From: Actinomyces sp. Marseille-P3109
GTDB taxonomy: Bacteria > Actinomycetota > Actinomycetes > Actinomycetales > Actinomycetaceae
Direction: 5' to 3'
Assembly: GCF_900323545.1 (NCBI RefSeq)
Contig: NZ_OOHN01000008.1
Coordinates: 2,916,019-2,980,018 of the forward strand
DNA length: 64,000 nt
Part shown: one piece after another, positions 36,150 through 44,987 of the stretch
How positions within the stretch are numbered: the first letter of the stretch is position 1
How the letters are laid out: each line of letters starts with the position of its first letter
The notes under the pieces: model-generated
What the model saw: the letters and a program-made list of their open reading frames with translations, nothing else
The model's database searches: none
What the model was told of the DNA's origin: nothing
Made by a program: the position numbers and the translations under genes

Positions 36150-37379
36150 CTACGCGGCAGTAGGGCTCGGGCGGATTTGGAATCGTCCCTCCGAAATAAG
36201 CCAGGTGAGCACAGTGGATGCAATGAGCACAGCGGCTCCACTGGCGAAGGATGCGCTGTAGCTGCCGGTAGCGTCACGCAGAAGCCCGCCCAGCAAGACG
36301 CCCAGGGCGGCGAATATCTGGTGGATGAGCCAGGATGATCCCAAGATCCCTCCCATCGCTGTGCCGCCGAAGCGGTCGGCCACCAGTCCGGTGGTCAAAG
36401 GAATCACCGGGAAGGATGAGAGGCCGAACATCACCACGCCGAGGATGAAGGCGGGGAGGCTTGGTGCAAGTGCGAGAACCGTGAAAGACACTGCCCTGGC
36501 GGTGTGAAGCACGATGAGCGTAACTCGCTTGCCCCATCGCTTGGCCGCCCACTGTCCAGTCAACCACATAGAGGCCGCACTGCACAGGGCGACCAGTGCC
36601 ATGAGCCACCCGCCCGTACTGGGACTACCGCTGAGCTCCAGGGCAAGCTTCGGCATGTGCGTGGTGAACAGGTAGAGCGAGTACCCGCAGCCGGCGAAAC
36701 TGAGGCTGATCGTCCAGAACTGACGGTCACTCAGTGCGTCGCGCAATGTGGTGGGCACTCCTGCCTGCTCGAGCGTGCCGTCGGATCGGATACCGACGTC
36801 GCTGGGGCTGTTGCGCGCCCCGAACCACAGCACCGGCACAACAAGGGCGAGCATGATCGTCCCAAGAGCAAGGAACGCGGCCCGCCAGCCGAGCATGGTG
36901 ACAAGTACTCCGGCCAGTGGGAGAAGTAGCAGCTGGCCGGCATTGATACCCATCGAACTCACAGCGAGCGCTCGAGGACGGCTCTTGGTGTGCCATCGAG
37001 CTACCAGGACTGAGGAAGGCATTGAACTGCATCCGGCGAATCCTGCAGCAACTACAACCCCGAACAGGATTAAGAACTGCCAGTACTCGGTCACGGTCGC
37101 AAGCGTGACGTAGGACAGTCCCATCAGAGATGCACTCCCCGCCATCACCTGACGAGGGCCGATCCGGTCAATCAGTCGACCGGCAAGTGGCTGAAACAGT
37201 CCCCAAGCCAGCGTGTTCACTGCAACCACAGTGCTCGTTGCCGCTAAGGACCAGGCAAGGCTGTCCATGAGCGGCGCAATGAACTGCCCGATCGCCAGAT
37301 TCAATCCGAACGCTCCGGTCAGGGAGGTGAAGGCTACGGCCGTGATTCGACCCTGCCAGTGTTGCAAGGTGGTGGTCAT
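36150..37379 (-). CDS. MFS transporter
   Basis: A 409-residue protein with 12 predicted helices. The inter-helix motif GRLIDRIGPRQVM after TM2 is the MFS signature A. The style (WSLAATSTVVAVNTLAWGLF) recalls monocarboxylate/oxalate-type MFS carriers, but the substrate is not decidable. It is divergent from a CGNR regulator with nested palindromes between them, so the two form a regulated pair. Confidence 0.88.
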   Translation of the reverse strand: MTTTLQHWQGRITAVAFTSLTGAFGLNLAIGQFIAPLMDSLAWSLAATSTVVAVNTLAWGLFQPLAGRLIDRIGPRQVMAGSASLMGLSYVTLATVTEYWQFLILFGVVVAAGFAGCSSMPSSVLVARWHTKSRPRALAVSSMGINAGQLLLLPLAGVLVTMLGWRAAFLALGTIMLALVVPVLWFGARNSPSDVGIRSDGTLEQAGVPTTLRDALSDRQFWTISLSFAGCGYSLYLFTTHMPKLALELSGSPSTGGWLMALVALCSAASMWLTGQWAAKRWGKRVTLIVLHTARAVSFTVLALAPSLPAFILGVVMFGLSSFPVIPLTTGLVADRFGGTAMGGILGSSWLIHQIFAALGVLLGGLLRDATGSYSASFASGAAVLIASTVLTWLISEGRFQIRPSPTAA

Positions 37380-37388
37380 CCCACGCTC

Positions 37389-37467
37389 CTAACGGATTTG
37401 GTGAACCTTAAGCATTAGTGGGATGGAAGCACCCTTTCTAATGGTTGTCAAGACCTGTTACCGTTAG
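37389..37467. promoter_or_regulatory. Nested inverted repeats between MFS and CGNR genes
   Basis: The outer pair CTAACGG (37389-37395) / CCGTTAG (37461-37467) and the inner pair CATTAG (37413-37418) / CTAATG (37438-37443) are both perfect. They cover the whole divergent promoter region and suggest two operator sites or DNA looping by the CGNR regulator. Confidence 0.6.
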
Positions 37468-37470
37468 TCC

Positions 37471-38067
37471 ATGGTCCGAGATGCACCCCTGGTTCCCCCG
37501 TTGGATGGCGAACCCTTACCGATCGAGCTGGTGAACACAACCTTCGTGGATGGGGGGTTGCGCGGGCGTGTTGTGGACACTCTCACCACACCGTCGGAGC
37601 TGGATGCTTGGCTGGCTCGTAATCGGGAGCAGTTCAGTGCCGACCTGCGCCCGCTCCTTGTCGGCGTCTCCAGTGACGTTTGGGATTTGGAGAATTGGCT
37701 GGATCTAAGGGGGGCGATCCGTGGCTACCTGACAGCGCTCGCTGGTGGCGCTAATCCAGCTCAGCAGGATCTCGTGCGCATGAACGATGCGGCGGTCGGG
37801 GCTGCTCACTACATAGAGCTGCAGCAGGCTGACAGCCTCGTCGCTCGTCGTCGATGGCATGTCGCCGACCCGCTTGCGATTGCGCTGGGTGAGGTCGCCT
37901 CTGCTGCGGCAGAGTATGCACGTCCGGAACGACGCTCTCGATTACGAGCCTGCCAGGCTCCGGGGTGCATTCTGTTCTTTGAGAAAACTCATCCTCGGCG
38001 CGAGTGGTGCTCGCCGGCTTGTGGGAATCGTGTCCGAGTGGCTAGGCATGCTCGGTCTGCAAGGTGA
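37471..38067 (+). CDS. CGNR zinc-finger regulator (ABATE domain)
   Basis: 198 residues. The N-terminal ABATE-like stress domain (~15-150; LPIELVNTTFVDG, GAIRGYLTAL) is followed by the CGNR zinc finger CQAPGCILFF...WCSPACGNRVR, with four cysteines. Such proteins are putative transcription regulators. The start is the ATG at 37471; it divides a short intergenic region with the MFS gene and probably controls it. Confidence 0.88.
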   Translation: MVRDAPLVPPLDGEPLPIELVNTTFVDGGLRGRVVDTLTTPSELDAWLARNREQFSADLRPLLVGVSSDVWDLENWLDLRGAIRGYLTALAGGANPAQQDLVRMNDAAVGAAHYIELQQADSLVARRRWHVADPLAIALGEVASAAAEYARPERRSRLRACQAPGCILFFEKTHPRREWCSPACGNRVRVARHARSAR

Positions 38068-38307
38068 CTCCTGTAGGCGGGGTCGGGTGGTGTTTGCGCC
38101 GGTGACGATGTAGGCGGAGGGGCTGCGGAGCCTGACTGGTCTCAGCTCGCTGCCCCTAGGTGCTTGCTCCATGGGGTCTGGGTGGGGTGTTGGTGTGCTC
38201 CACGAGGGTCTGAGTCTTGTGCGGCATGGATGAACTCTGGCTAATGCGACCCGACCTTGTACGGTCCAGGTGGCCGCCATGGGGGCGCATTCCCTGACGG
38301 CAGTGTG
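38068..38307. other. Gap between the CGNR gene and the right repeat
   Basis: No gene is seen. The DNA has no clear motif and may be IS debris or the original flank of the polysaccharide operon. Confidence 0.35.
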
Positions 38308-38516
38308 GTGATCTCGCTCACGTATGACCGGTGGTGGTGGGCGGAAGTGCGCGGATTTGCGCGGATCTCCGGGATGTCTGACATGTTGTGGCAGTCGGCT
38401 GGGGTGGAGCTTGTGCGACTTTTGTCTGCGGTGACGGCGATTCGGTGCGTATCCTGGAACAGAAACCAACCAAGTGGACTGTTAACTGGAGAAGCACCTT
38501 GCCGCAGCATGCTCAG
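38308..38516 (+). repeat. 209-bp direct repeat, right copy (promoter of the polysaccharide operon)
   Basis: Same sequence as 31533-31741 apart from three substitutions. A TATCCT box after TGCG, the ribosome site GGAGAAG (38488-38494) and the TTG start at 38499 are inside it, so this is probably the original copy. Confidence 0.95.
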
Positions 38517-39788
38517 ATGAGGCGCCGGAACTTTCTGATGGGCGGTCTCGCCTTGACTGCCTCGAGCACTCTTCTACCTGGGCTACGGCCGACGGCTCAC
38601 GCCTCCTCGGCGCCGGCCGCCGGTCCTCCCGCGGCGCCGTCAGAGGTGCTGTCGGATATGCAGGACCCTCGTGCCTGGGTCCTCTCCTCCGACGACGGCT
38701 CCGTGCGGCCCGACACCTCCACCCACTCCCACGGGACCCAGTCGCTGCAGCTCACCACCACCGGTGACCCCGATCGCCCCACCAGCGCCGACCTGGCCCT
38801 ACAGGGCGTCAACATGACCGACTGCCAGTGGGATCTGTGGCTCCGAGCCGAGGACTACCGGCAGATCGGAAGCATCCTGCTCGAGCTCGGTGGTGATGAC
38901 GAGAACTGCCTGCGTCTGGACGTCGCCCCCGATATGCGCACGCTGCGCACCGGCTCCTGGTGCCGGGTGACCGTCAACCGAGCCGCCGAGCGCGCCGTCG
39001 TCGGCCGCCCTCACCTGGAGCGGGTGACGCGGGTGCGCCTGACAGTGAAGCCCGCCTCTGACTCGGCTCCGAGCCGGTTATGGCTCGGGTACCTGGGCAC
39101 CCTGCCCACGGCCGGCAGCGGCATCGTCTCCATCTCCTTCGACGACGGCTACGACAGCGACTACAAGACGGCACGGGAGATCATGCAGGGGTACGGCATC
39201 CCTGCGGCAACCTCCTACGTCATCGCCGACAAGGTCGGACTGCCGGGCCGCATGAGCGCCGACCAGCTCGCTGAGATGCGAGAGGTTCACGGCTGGGACA
39301 TCGCCGCCCACGCCTCCACCGATCTCACCACGCTGGACGAGGCGGGGATGCGCAAGGAGTTCGAGACGATCAGGTCCTTCCTCCTCGAGCACGGCTACCC
39401 CGAGGGGGCCGCCCACTTCGCCCTGCCCATGGGGCGGTACAACGACCTCGTGCTGCGCACCTCCCAGAGCTACTTCGACTCACTGCGCACCATCGACGTC
39501 GCCCCGGAGACCCTCGCGCCGGGGGACCCGTACCGGCTCCGCGTCTTCTACTGCGGCTCCTACACCACCGAGTCTCAGGTCGAGAAGGCCCTGGCTCGGT
39601 GCCAGGAGCACCGCTGCTGGACCCACATGGTCTTCCATCGGGTCGACGAGGATCCCGACGACGCTCCCGAGTCGGTCGCAGCGGCCACCTTCAAGCGCTT
39701 CATGAAGCGCGTGGCCGACTCCGGCCTGCCCGTCAGGACGGTTCCGGAGATCATGCGCAGTCAGGTGCCCGCCCCGGCCCCTGACTGA
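38499..39788 (+). CDS. Tat-exported polysaccharide-deacetylase-like protein
   Basis: About 429 residues from TTG 38499 (GGAGAAG 4 nt upstream); ATG 38517 is an alternative. A Tat signal (RRRNFLMGG) is followed by a hydrophobic stretch and AHA cleavage region. Residues ~55-205 are beta-rich and carbohydrate-binding-like. A NodB-type domain follows, with SISFDDGYDSD giving the catalytic and metal Asp. The usual H-x3-H-P motif is HASTDL, so the second metal-binding His is absent. It may be a weakly active or non-catalytic relative. First gene of the operon with ugd and an HAS-like synthase, so it probably edits or binds the polymer outside the cell. Confidence 0.8.
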   Translation: MPQHAQMRRRNFLMGGLALTASSTLLPGLRPTAHASSAPAAGPPAAPSEVLSDMQDPRAWVLSSDDGSVRPDTSTHSHGTQSLQLTTTGDPDRPTSADLALQGVNMTDCQWDLWLRAEDYRQIGSILLELGGDDENCLRLDVAPDMRTLRTGSWCRVTVNRAAERAVVGRPHLERVTRVRLTVKPASDSAPSRLWLGYLGTLPTAGSGIVSISFDDGYDSDYKTAREIMQGYGIPAATSYVIADKVGLPGRMSADQLAEMREVHGWDIAAHASTDLTTLDEAGMRKEFETIRSFLLEHGYPEGAAHFALPMGRYNDLVLRTSQSYFDSLRTIDVAPETLAPGDPYRLRVFYCGSYTTESQVEKALARCQEHRCWTHMVFHRVDEDPDDAPESVAAATFKRFMKRVADSGLPVRTVPEIMRSQVPAPAPD

Positions 39789-39874
39789 GACGCCGCCGCA
39801 TTCCGTCCCGAGCACCCGTTCCCAGTCCTCCCCCTCACCATTCCTGATTCCCTTGATACGGATGGATTGACTGC

Positions 39875-41197
39875 ATGAATATCACTGTCATCGGTTGCGG
39901 TTACCTTGGAGCCGTCCACGCCTGTGCCATGGCCGAGCTGGGCCACCGCGTTGTCGGTGTCGACGTCGACCGGGACAAGGTCGAGTCCCTCGCCGAAGGA
40001 CGGGCCCCCTTCCATGAACCGGGATTCACCGAGATCCTGCGACGACGAATCGAGGCCGGCGGGCTGACGTTCACGACCGACTTCTCGGCGATCTGCGGGG
40101 CGCAGGCCCACTTCGTCGCTGTCGGTACGCCGCAGGGCCCCGGTGGTGCGGCCGACCTGACGCACGTCGAGGCCGCCGTCGAGGCGATGAAGCCGTACCT
40201 GGGCAGGTGCCTCGACGGAGCCGAGATCGTCGTGGGCAAGTCGACCGTCCCCGTGGGCACGGCTGCGCGTCTGGCTCCGACCATCGCCGCTGCAGGAGCC
40301 GTCCTGGCCTGGAACCCGGAGTTTCTACGCGAGGGATTCGCCGTCGAGGACACCTTGAACCCCGACCGCATGGTGTACGGCCTCCCGGACGAGCCGGCCG
40401 ACGCCGAGCGCGCCACGGCTGTGCTGGACGAGCTCTACGCTCCCATCATCGAGTCCGGAACGCCCCGCCTCGTCATGGACTATGCCACCGCCGAGCTGGT
40501 CAAGATCAGCGCCAACGCCTTCCTGGCCACGAAGATCTCCTTCATCAACGCCATGGCCAGCGTGTGCGATGCCGCCGGCGGGGACGTCACCGCACTGGCC
40601 CGGAGCATCGGGATGGACGCCCGCATCGGCAGTCGTTTCCTGCGGGCGGGGATCGGATTCGGTGGTGGCTGCCTGCCTAAGGACATCCGCGCCTTTCGGG
40701 CTCGGGCCGACGAGCTCGGCGTCGGCGAGGCGCTGAACTTCCTCGCCGAGGTGGACCAGATCAACGAGGACGCCCGCCACCAGACCCTGGACAAGGCCAG
40801 GAGCATGCTCGGCGGCTCAGTGGACCAAGCGCGTGTGGCAGTGCTCGGAACGACCTTCAAGCCCGACAGCGACGACATGCGGTGCTCGCCCGGTCTGGCC
40901 ATCGCCGCGGAGCTGGCCGATGAGGGCGCTCGGGTGGTCGTCACCGACCCCGCTGCTGCACAGATCCTCGCCGATGACGACGACCTGCCCTACGACGTCG
41001 CCGCCGACCTTGAGGAGGCGCTGACCGCGGCCGACCTCGTCCTCCTGGCCACCGAGTGGGACCAGTACACCCGTTGCGACCCCGCCTGGGCGGCCGACCT
41101 CGTCGACAGGCGCAACGTCGTCGACGGGCGTAACGCGCTGGATCCCGAGGCCTGGCGGGACGCGGGCTTCGCCTACGCGGCTGTCGGCTCTCGGTAG
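39875..41197 (+). CDS. ugd: UDP-glucose 6-dehydrogenase
   Basis: 440 residues. It oxidises UDP-glucose twice with NAD+ to give UDP-glucuronate for polymer synthesis. The Rossmann start is VIGCGYLGAVHA. Then come KSTVPVGTA, EFLREG, the central-domain catalytic segment FGGGCLPKDIRAF (Cys nucleophile) and the C-terminal LGTTFKPDSDDMR. Full length for the family. Placement directly before a hyaluronan-synthase-like gene matches hasB-type pairing. Confidence 0.95.
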   Translation: MNITVIGCGYLGAVHACAMAELGHRVVGVDVDRDKVESLAEGRAPFHEPGFTEILRRRIEAGGLTFTTDFSAICGAQAHFVAVGTPQGPGGAADLTHVEAAVEAMKPYLGRCLDGAEIVVGKSTVPVGTAARLAPTIAAAGAVLAWNPEFLREGFAVEDTLNPDRMVYGLPDEPADAERATAVLDELYAPIIESGTPRLVMDYATAELVKISANAFLATKISFINAMASVCDAAGGDVTALARSIGMDARIGSRFLRAGIGFGGGCLPKDIRAFRARADELGVGEALNFLAEVDQINEDARHQTLDKARSMLGGSVDQARVAVLGTTFKPDSDDMRCSPGLAIAAELADEGARVVVTDPAAAQILADDDDLPYDVAADLEEALTAADLVLLATEWDQYTRCDPAWAADLVDRRNVVDGRNALDPEAWRDAGFAYAAVGSR

Positions 41198-41241
41198 GCA
41201 CTGCTGCCTTCATGCCCTTCGACACGGAAAGACTGACGCAC

Positions 41242-42753
41242 ATGTCTTGGTCATTCGGAATGTTCGTCGTGCTCATCTGCCTTCTCATCCTCCTGGCCTG
41301 CCTCGCGGTCAAGCTGTTGTTCAAGCGCAGGCTGGGGCTCAGAGTGGTGCGGGACCGCAGTGCGGGCGGCAGCCGGACGCTCATCGTGCGCACTCCCGTG
41401 ACGACGACGGACGAGGCGCAGCGCTCGGCCGATGCCACCGGACTGCCTCGGGCACTCATGGGGATCAGTGGGCCACCTCCCGTCATCCTCGTGGCACTCG
41501 GTCTGGTGGGGTGGTTGTTCTGGCGCGTGCTGGTCAGCTGGCACCATGTCCTGGATGAGTGGGCCGTGTGGACCTTCGACGTCCTCTTCCTGCTCGTTGC
41601 CGCCCAGCTGGTGCTGGCATGCTTCGAGGGACGCGTGGCCGGCGACGAGGACTTCCGGGTCGCCGTGCTCGTCCCGCTCTACAACGAGGATCCCGACGTG
41701 GTGGTTCGGATGCTCTCCGCCCTGCTGCACCAGAGCTCCCCGCCGGCCGAGATCCACGTCGTCGACGACGGCTCCACCCAGAGCACCTATCTGGAGCAGC
41801 GGGACTGGTTCATCCGCCAGGCCGCGGTCGCCGGCATCTACGCCACCTGGCAGCGGACTGCCAACGAGGGCAAGCGCCATGCCCAGGTCCACGGGTTCAG
41901 GAAGATCCGCAACGCCGAGCTGTTCGTGACCGTCGACTCCGACTCCATGCTCGACGCCGAGGCTCTTCGTGAGATCGTCCAGCCCTTCAGCGACCCGCGG
42001 GTCATGTCGGTCGCCGGTGTCATCCTGGCGATCAACAACCGGGAGAATCTCCTGGCGCGCGTGACTGACGTGATCTTCGTGGGTCAGCAGCTCGTCGACC
42101 GCTCCTCCATGTCGCAGCTCGGATCGGTGATGGTCGACTCCGGTGGGCTGGCCGCCTACCGGTGCCGCATCCTGGCTGAGAACATAGACATCTATATGAA
42201 TGAAAGCTACCTGGGACGGCACGTGGAGTTCTCCGACGACTCCATGCTGACTCTCTTCGCCCTGCTCAACGGCAGGACCGTCCAGCAGCCCTCGGCCTTC
42301 GCCTTCGCGTGGATGCCCGACCGGTGGAGCCACCACTATCGGCAGCAGGTGCGCTGGTTCCGTGGCTCCTTCATCCGTGGGCTCTGGCGCATCCGTTTCC
42401 TCCCAGTCCTCTCGTGGGGGTGGTGGCGGCAGGCCACCGGGTGGATGCAGATCTGGGCGGTGACCTCGGGCTTCGTCTACCTGGCGCTCTGGCGTCCGCT
42501 TGCCACGGGTGACAGCGTCCCTCTCGCGGTGGTGCTCGTGCCCCTCACGATCGGGCTGGCGCAGAACTCGAGGTATCTCAACGTGTGGCGATCGGACACC
42601 ACCGACTCCGCGCGGCGCGCCAGCCTGCTCCTGTCGCCGGTGGCGACGCTCTGGTCGGCCGTCATCTTGCGCCCCTTGCGGTTCTGGGGGGTGGTCACCA
42701 GCGGCAAGATGGGGTGGAACACCCGCCAGCAGGTCGAGGTCACCTCGCAGTGA
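41242..42753 (+). CDS. Hyaluronan-synthase-like processive glycosyltransferase (GT2)
   Basis: About 503 residues. It has N-terminal membrane helices (MFVVLICLLILLACLAVKLLF; second cluster ~85-135). The GT2 catalytic domain includes VLVPLYNEDPD, VDDGSTQS, VDSDSML (substrate/metal DxD) and the processivity motif QQVRWFRGSF. Further membrane helices lie in the last ~110 residues. This is the layout of class I hyaluronan/chitin synthases, which polymerise and export the chain. With UDP-glucuronate from ugd, a uronate-hexosamine polymer is likely; its chemistry is not provable here. ATG 41242 has GGAAAG upstream; ATG 41212 is possible. Confidence 0.85.
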   Translation: MSWSFGMFVVLICLLILLACLAVKLLFKRRLGLRVVRDRSAGGSRTLIVRTPVTTTDEAQRSADATGLPRALMGISGPPPVILVALGLVGWLFWRVLVSWHHVLDEWAVWTFDVLFLLVAAQLVLACFEGRVAGDEDFRVAVLVPLYNEDPDVVVRMLSALLHQSSPPAEIHVVDDGSTQSTYLEQRDWFIRQAAVAGIYATWQRTANEGKRHAQVHGFRKIRNAELFVTVDSDSMLDAEALREIVQPFSDPRVMSVAGVILAINNRENLLARVTDVIFVGQQLVDRSSMSQLGSVMVDSGGLAAYRCRILAENIDIYMNESYLGRHVEFSDDSMLTLFALLNGRTVQQPSAFAFAWMPDRWSHHYRQQVRWFRGSFIRGLWRIRFLPVLSWGWWRQATGWMQIWAVTSGFVYLALWRPLATGDSVPLAVVLVPLTIGLAQNSRYLNVWRSDTTDSARRASLLLSPVATLWSAVILRPLRFWGVVTSGKMGWNTRQQVEVTSQ

Positions 42754-42882
42754 GCCGTTCGCCGACCCCGTGGAGGGACCGAGGTTCCTGCCTGAGGGGC
42801 CGGTATCGGATGCCTCGCTGTCAGCTGCGACAGGCGGCGGGCGCGCTGGGGGCTTCGCGACGAGCTACCCGTCCGGTTGGCA

Positions 42883-43740
42883 TCAGCGCGCGTGATCGGC
42901 GTAGAAGTCCGCGAGGTGGTGAGTGCCCGTTGCGGGGGCCACGCAGTCGCGCAGCATGTTCCAAGTCGTGAACCGGGCGGTGTCGGCCAGGCGCGGGTTG
43001 AACAGTCCCGTGAGTCCCAGCGTCGGCGGCAGCACCCACGCTGGGACGGCGAGAACACGCGGTCGTTTCCCGACGGCGTCGAAGGCCAGGTGCGCCAGCT
43101 CTTCCCAGGTGAGTGTATCCGGCCCTCCGACATCCCAGGCGCCAGTGCTCCCCTCCTCCATCCGGTTGACGACGTAGGCCGCCAGATCCGCTCCGTGAAT
43201 CGGGTTGATTCGCACCTCTGGGCGGAATACGGTCACTAGACCCCGTCTGGCCATCGCCAGTACCTCCATCATGTCGGAGAAGTAGGCCGGCGGATTGATG
43301 ATTTGGGAGTTGATCTCGGCGGCTTCCAGACTCTGTGCGAAGGCTGACTTGGCTCGCGTCAGTTGGGCGGGGCAGCGATCTCCGTTCAGGACGTTGATGT
43401 AGGTGAAGGAGTCGGTGTGCTTCAGCGCCGAGTCCAGGATCGCCCGGTTGGCAAGATTGTCGATCTGCCACGGGTCGGCCTTCTGACGTGTCACCCCCAG
43501 GGCTGAGATGACGTGCTCGATGTCGGCCGCGAGGTCCCGAGTGAAGTCGGGGTCGGTGACGTCGCCGACGGCCCACTCATCGACCAGGCCGTCCAGGGAC
43601 GGCGAGTCCCATGGTCCGTTCCGGCAGGCGCGTGCCCGGTCTCGCACGATGGCCCGCACGCGGTGTCCCCGAGCGTGAAGCTCCGCGATAACGTGTCGAC
43701 CGAGGTATCCGGTCGCTCCAGCGATAAGAGCACTTGCCAT
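42883..43740 (-). CDS. NAD(P)-dependent SDR/NmrA-like oxidoreductase
   Basis: 285 residues with the N-terminal nucleotide-binding motif ALIAGATGYLGRHV, then DVTDPDF, HVISALGV and a proline-rich middle. It is similar to atypical SDRs of the NAD-dependent epimerase/NmrA type that are related to complex I assembly-like proteins. The ATG at 43740 has GGAGGG upstream. The longer frame to 43803 crosses the palindromic operator and is rejected. It is probably controlled by the TetR at 43879-44475. Confidence 0.82.
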   Translation of the reverse strand: MASALIAGATGYLGRHVIAELHARGHRVRAIVRDRARACRNGPWDSPSLDGLVDEWAVGDVTDPDFTRDLAADIEHVISALGVTRQKADPWQIDNLANRAILDSALKHTDSFTYINVLNGDRCPAQLTRAKSAFAQSLEAAEINSQIINPPAYFSDMMEVLAMARRGLVTVFRPEVRINPIHGADLAAYVVNRMEEGSTGAWDVGGPDTLTWEELAHLAFDAVGKRPRVLAVPAWVLPPTLGLTGLFNPRLADTARFTTWNMLRDCVAPATGTHHLADFYADHAR

Positions 43741-43800
43741 GTCACATCCCTCCTGGACCGCACTGTCACCACGAATGGCTTGGGACAGGAGCATGGTAAG

Positions 43801-43828
43801 CATTTATGGACACCGTTGTCCACAAATG
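43801..43828. promoter_or_regulatory. 12-bp palindromic operator upstream of the SDR gene
   Basis: CATTTATGGACA (43801-43812) and TGTCCACAAATG (43817-43828) match as inverted repeats at 11 of 12 positions, with core TGGACA-N4-TGTCCA. The site lies 60 nt before the SDR start and 50 nt after the TetR stop codon. Confidence 0.7.
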
Positions 43829-43878
43829 GGTGAGAGGTTCAGGGCTTGCGGCGGTCTCTTGAGTCTGGTTGGGAAGCG

Positions 43879-44475
43879 CTACGGCGCCCCGAATAGGCGT
43901 GTCAGAAGGATGCTCGTCAATTGACGGGCGTCCGCCCCCTCACCGCTCGGTGAGGCCAGCCACCGATCGAGTGTGACGGCCACGCTCCACACCAGATCAA
44001 CGTGCAGGTCCTCGGGAATCTCCTGGTCCAGTACTCCCAGTTCGCGGCCCGTGCGGACGGTCTGTGTGCACCATTCTCGGGCGGACCTCTCGAAGCCGGT
44101 GCGCGAGGCGCTCGGTGGAGCGTCCCGCATGTGGAAGAGCGTCGCGATTGTTGCCACATCCTCATCGCCACTGGCTGCCGCCAGCTCGTCGAGGAAGGAG
44201 AAGATCTCGGGCCAGAAGGACTCAGTGGTCAGCGCCGCAGGATCGGGTGGGCTCACCCGCTCGGCGAGCAGGGTCAATCCGTCGGAGAAAGCCGCGTCGA
44301 AGAGCGCCGCCTTGTCGGAGAAGAAGTAGTAAAAAGAGCTGCGAGGGAACTCCGCGGCGGAGAGGATGTCGCTCAGCGCGGCGCCGTTGTACCCGTGGAG
44401 TGCAAAGATCGCGCGTGCCGTCCGCATCAAACGGCGACGTCGAGTCGGGTCGATCGGCTTGCGCGGCCTGGTCAT
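43879..44475 (-). CDS. TetR-family regulator
   Basis: 198 residues. HTH at ~25-55 (GAALSDILSAAEFPRSSFYY, FFSDKAALFDAAF) is the AcrR/TetR pattern. The C-terminal domain includes GRELGVLDQEIPEDLHVDLV and fits TetR_C_33-type ligand domains. It precedes the SDR gene on the same strand, with a strong palindrome between them, and probably represses it. Inducer unknown. Confidence 0.9.
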   Translation of the reverse strand: MTRPRKPIDPTRRRRLMRTARAIFALHGYNGAALSDILSAAEFPRSSFYYFFSDKAALFDAAFSDGLTLLAERVSPPDPAALTTESFWPEIFSFLDELAAASGDEDVATIATLFHMRDAPPSASRTGFERSAREWCTQTVRTGRELGVLDQEIPEDLHVDLVWSVAVTLDRWLASPSGEGADARQLTSILLTRLFGAP

Positions 44476-44539
44476 CTCTCACCTCGCAGGTTGCCGGCGG
44501 CTCATCCTTGTGCCGACAGAGTACTCGCCCGGGTGGTCG

Positions 44540-44866
44540 TCAGTCCGGCCACTGCCCCTTGCCGGCGGGCAGGCCGACGGCGGCCAGGAGTCCCGGAAAG
44601 CGCTGTTCGATGACGTCGTCGCGCCGGGTGATGCGCCGATGCTTGCCCTCGCGCTCGGTGTGCATGAGTCCCGACTCGCGCAGCACCCGGAAGTGGTGCG
44701 ACATCGTGGACTTGACGACGTCGTAGCTCAGGTCCCCGCAGTACAGGGCACCTTCACTGGCGATCCGGCGCAGGACGTCGCGGCGGATGGGATCTGATAG
44801 GGCGCCCAGGATCGCGTCCAGGGAGATGTCGCCCGCCTCGGGGTGGAAGAGCTCCCTGTCCTTCAC
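44540..44866 (-). CDS. ArsR-family repressor
   Basis: 108 residues from GTG 44866 (AGGGG 6 nt upstream). The winged HTH includes ILGALSDPIRRDVLRRI, STMSHHFRVLRESGLMHTER and EGKHRRITRRDD. No CxC metal motif is seen, so it is probably not an arsenite sensor; it looks like the PadR/ArsR type regulating efflux. The frame to 45103 overlaps the MFS gene and is rejected. It is divergent from the MFS gene, with a palindrome in between. Confidence 0.88.
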   Translation of the reverse strand: MKDRELFHPEAGDISLDAILGALSDPIRRDVLRRIASEGALYCGDLSYDVVKSTMSHHFRVLRESGLMHTEREGKHRRITRRDDVIEQRFPGLLAAVGLPAGKGQWPD

Positions 44867-44951
44867 GGTTCGCCCCTGTCTCTCTGTCTCGACCTTCGTC
44901 CCCGGCACGCACCGGACGGGGGGTTGACAGAGGGAATCGTCTCCTACAATT

Positions 44952-44977
44952 CTTAGTACGTCAAACATCGAACTAAG
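44952..44977. promoter_or_regulatory. Operator candidate of the ArsR/MFS pair
   Basis: Perfect arms CTTAGT (44952-44957) and ACTAAG (44972-44977), 14 nt apart. The right arm touches the AAGGAGG ribosome site of the MFS gene, so a bound repressor would block transcription and mask the site. Confidence 0.6.
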
Positions 44978-44987
44978 GAGGTTTGAG

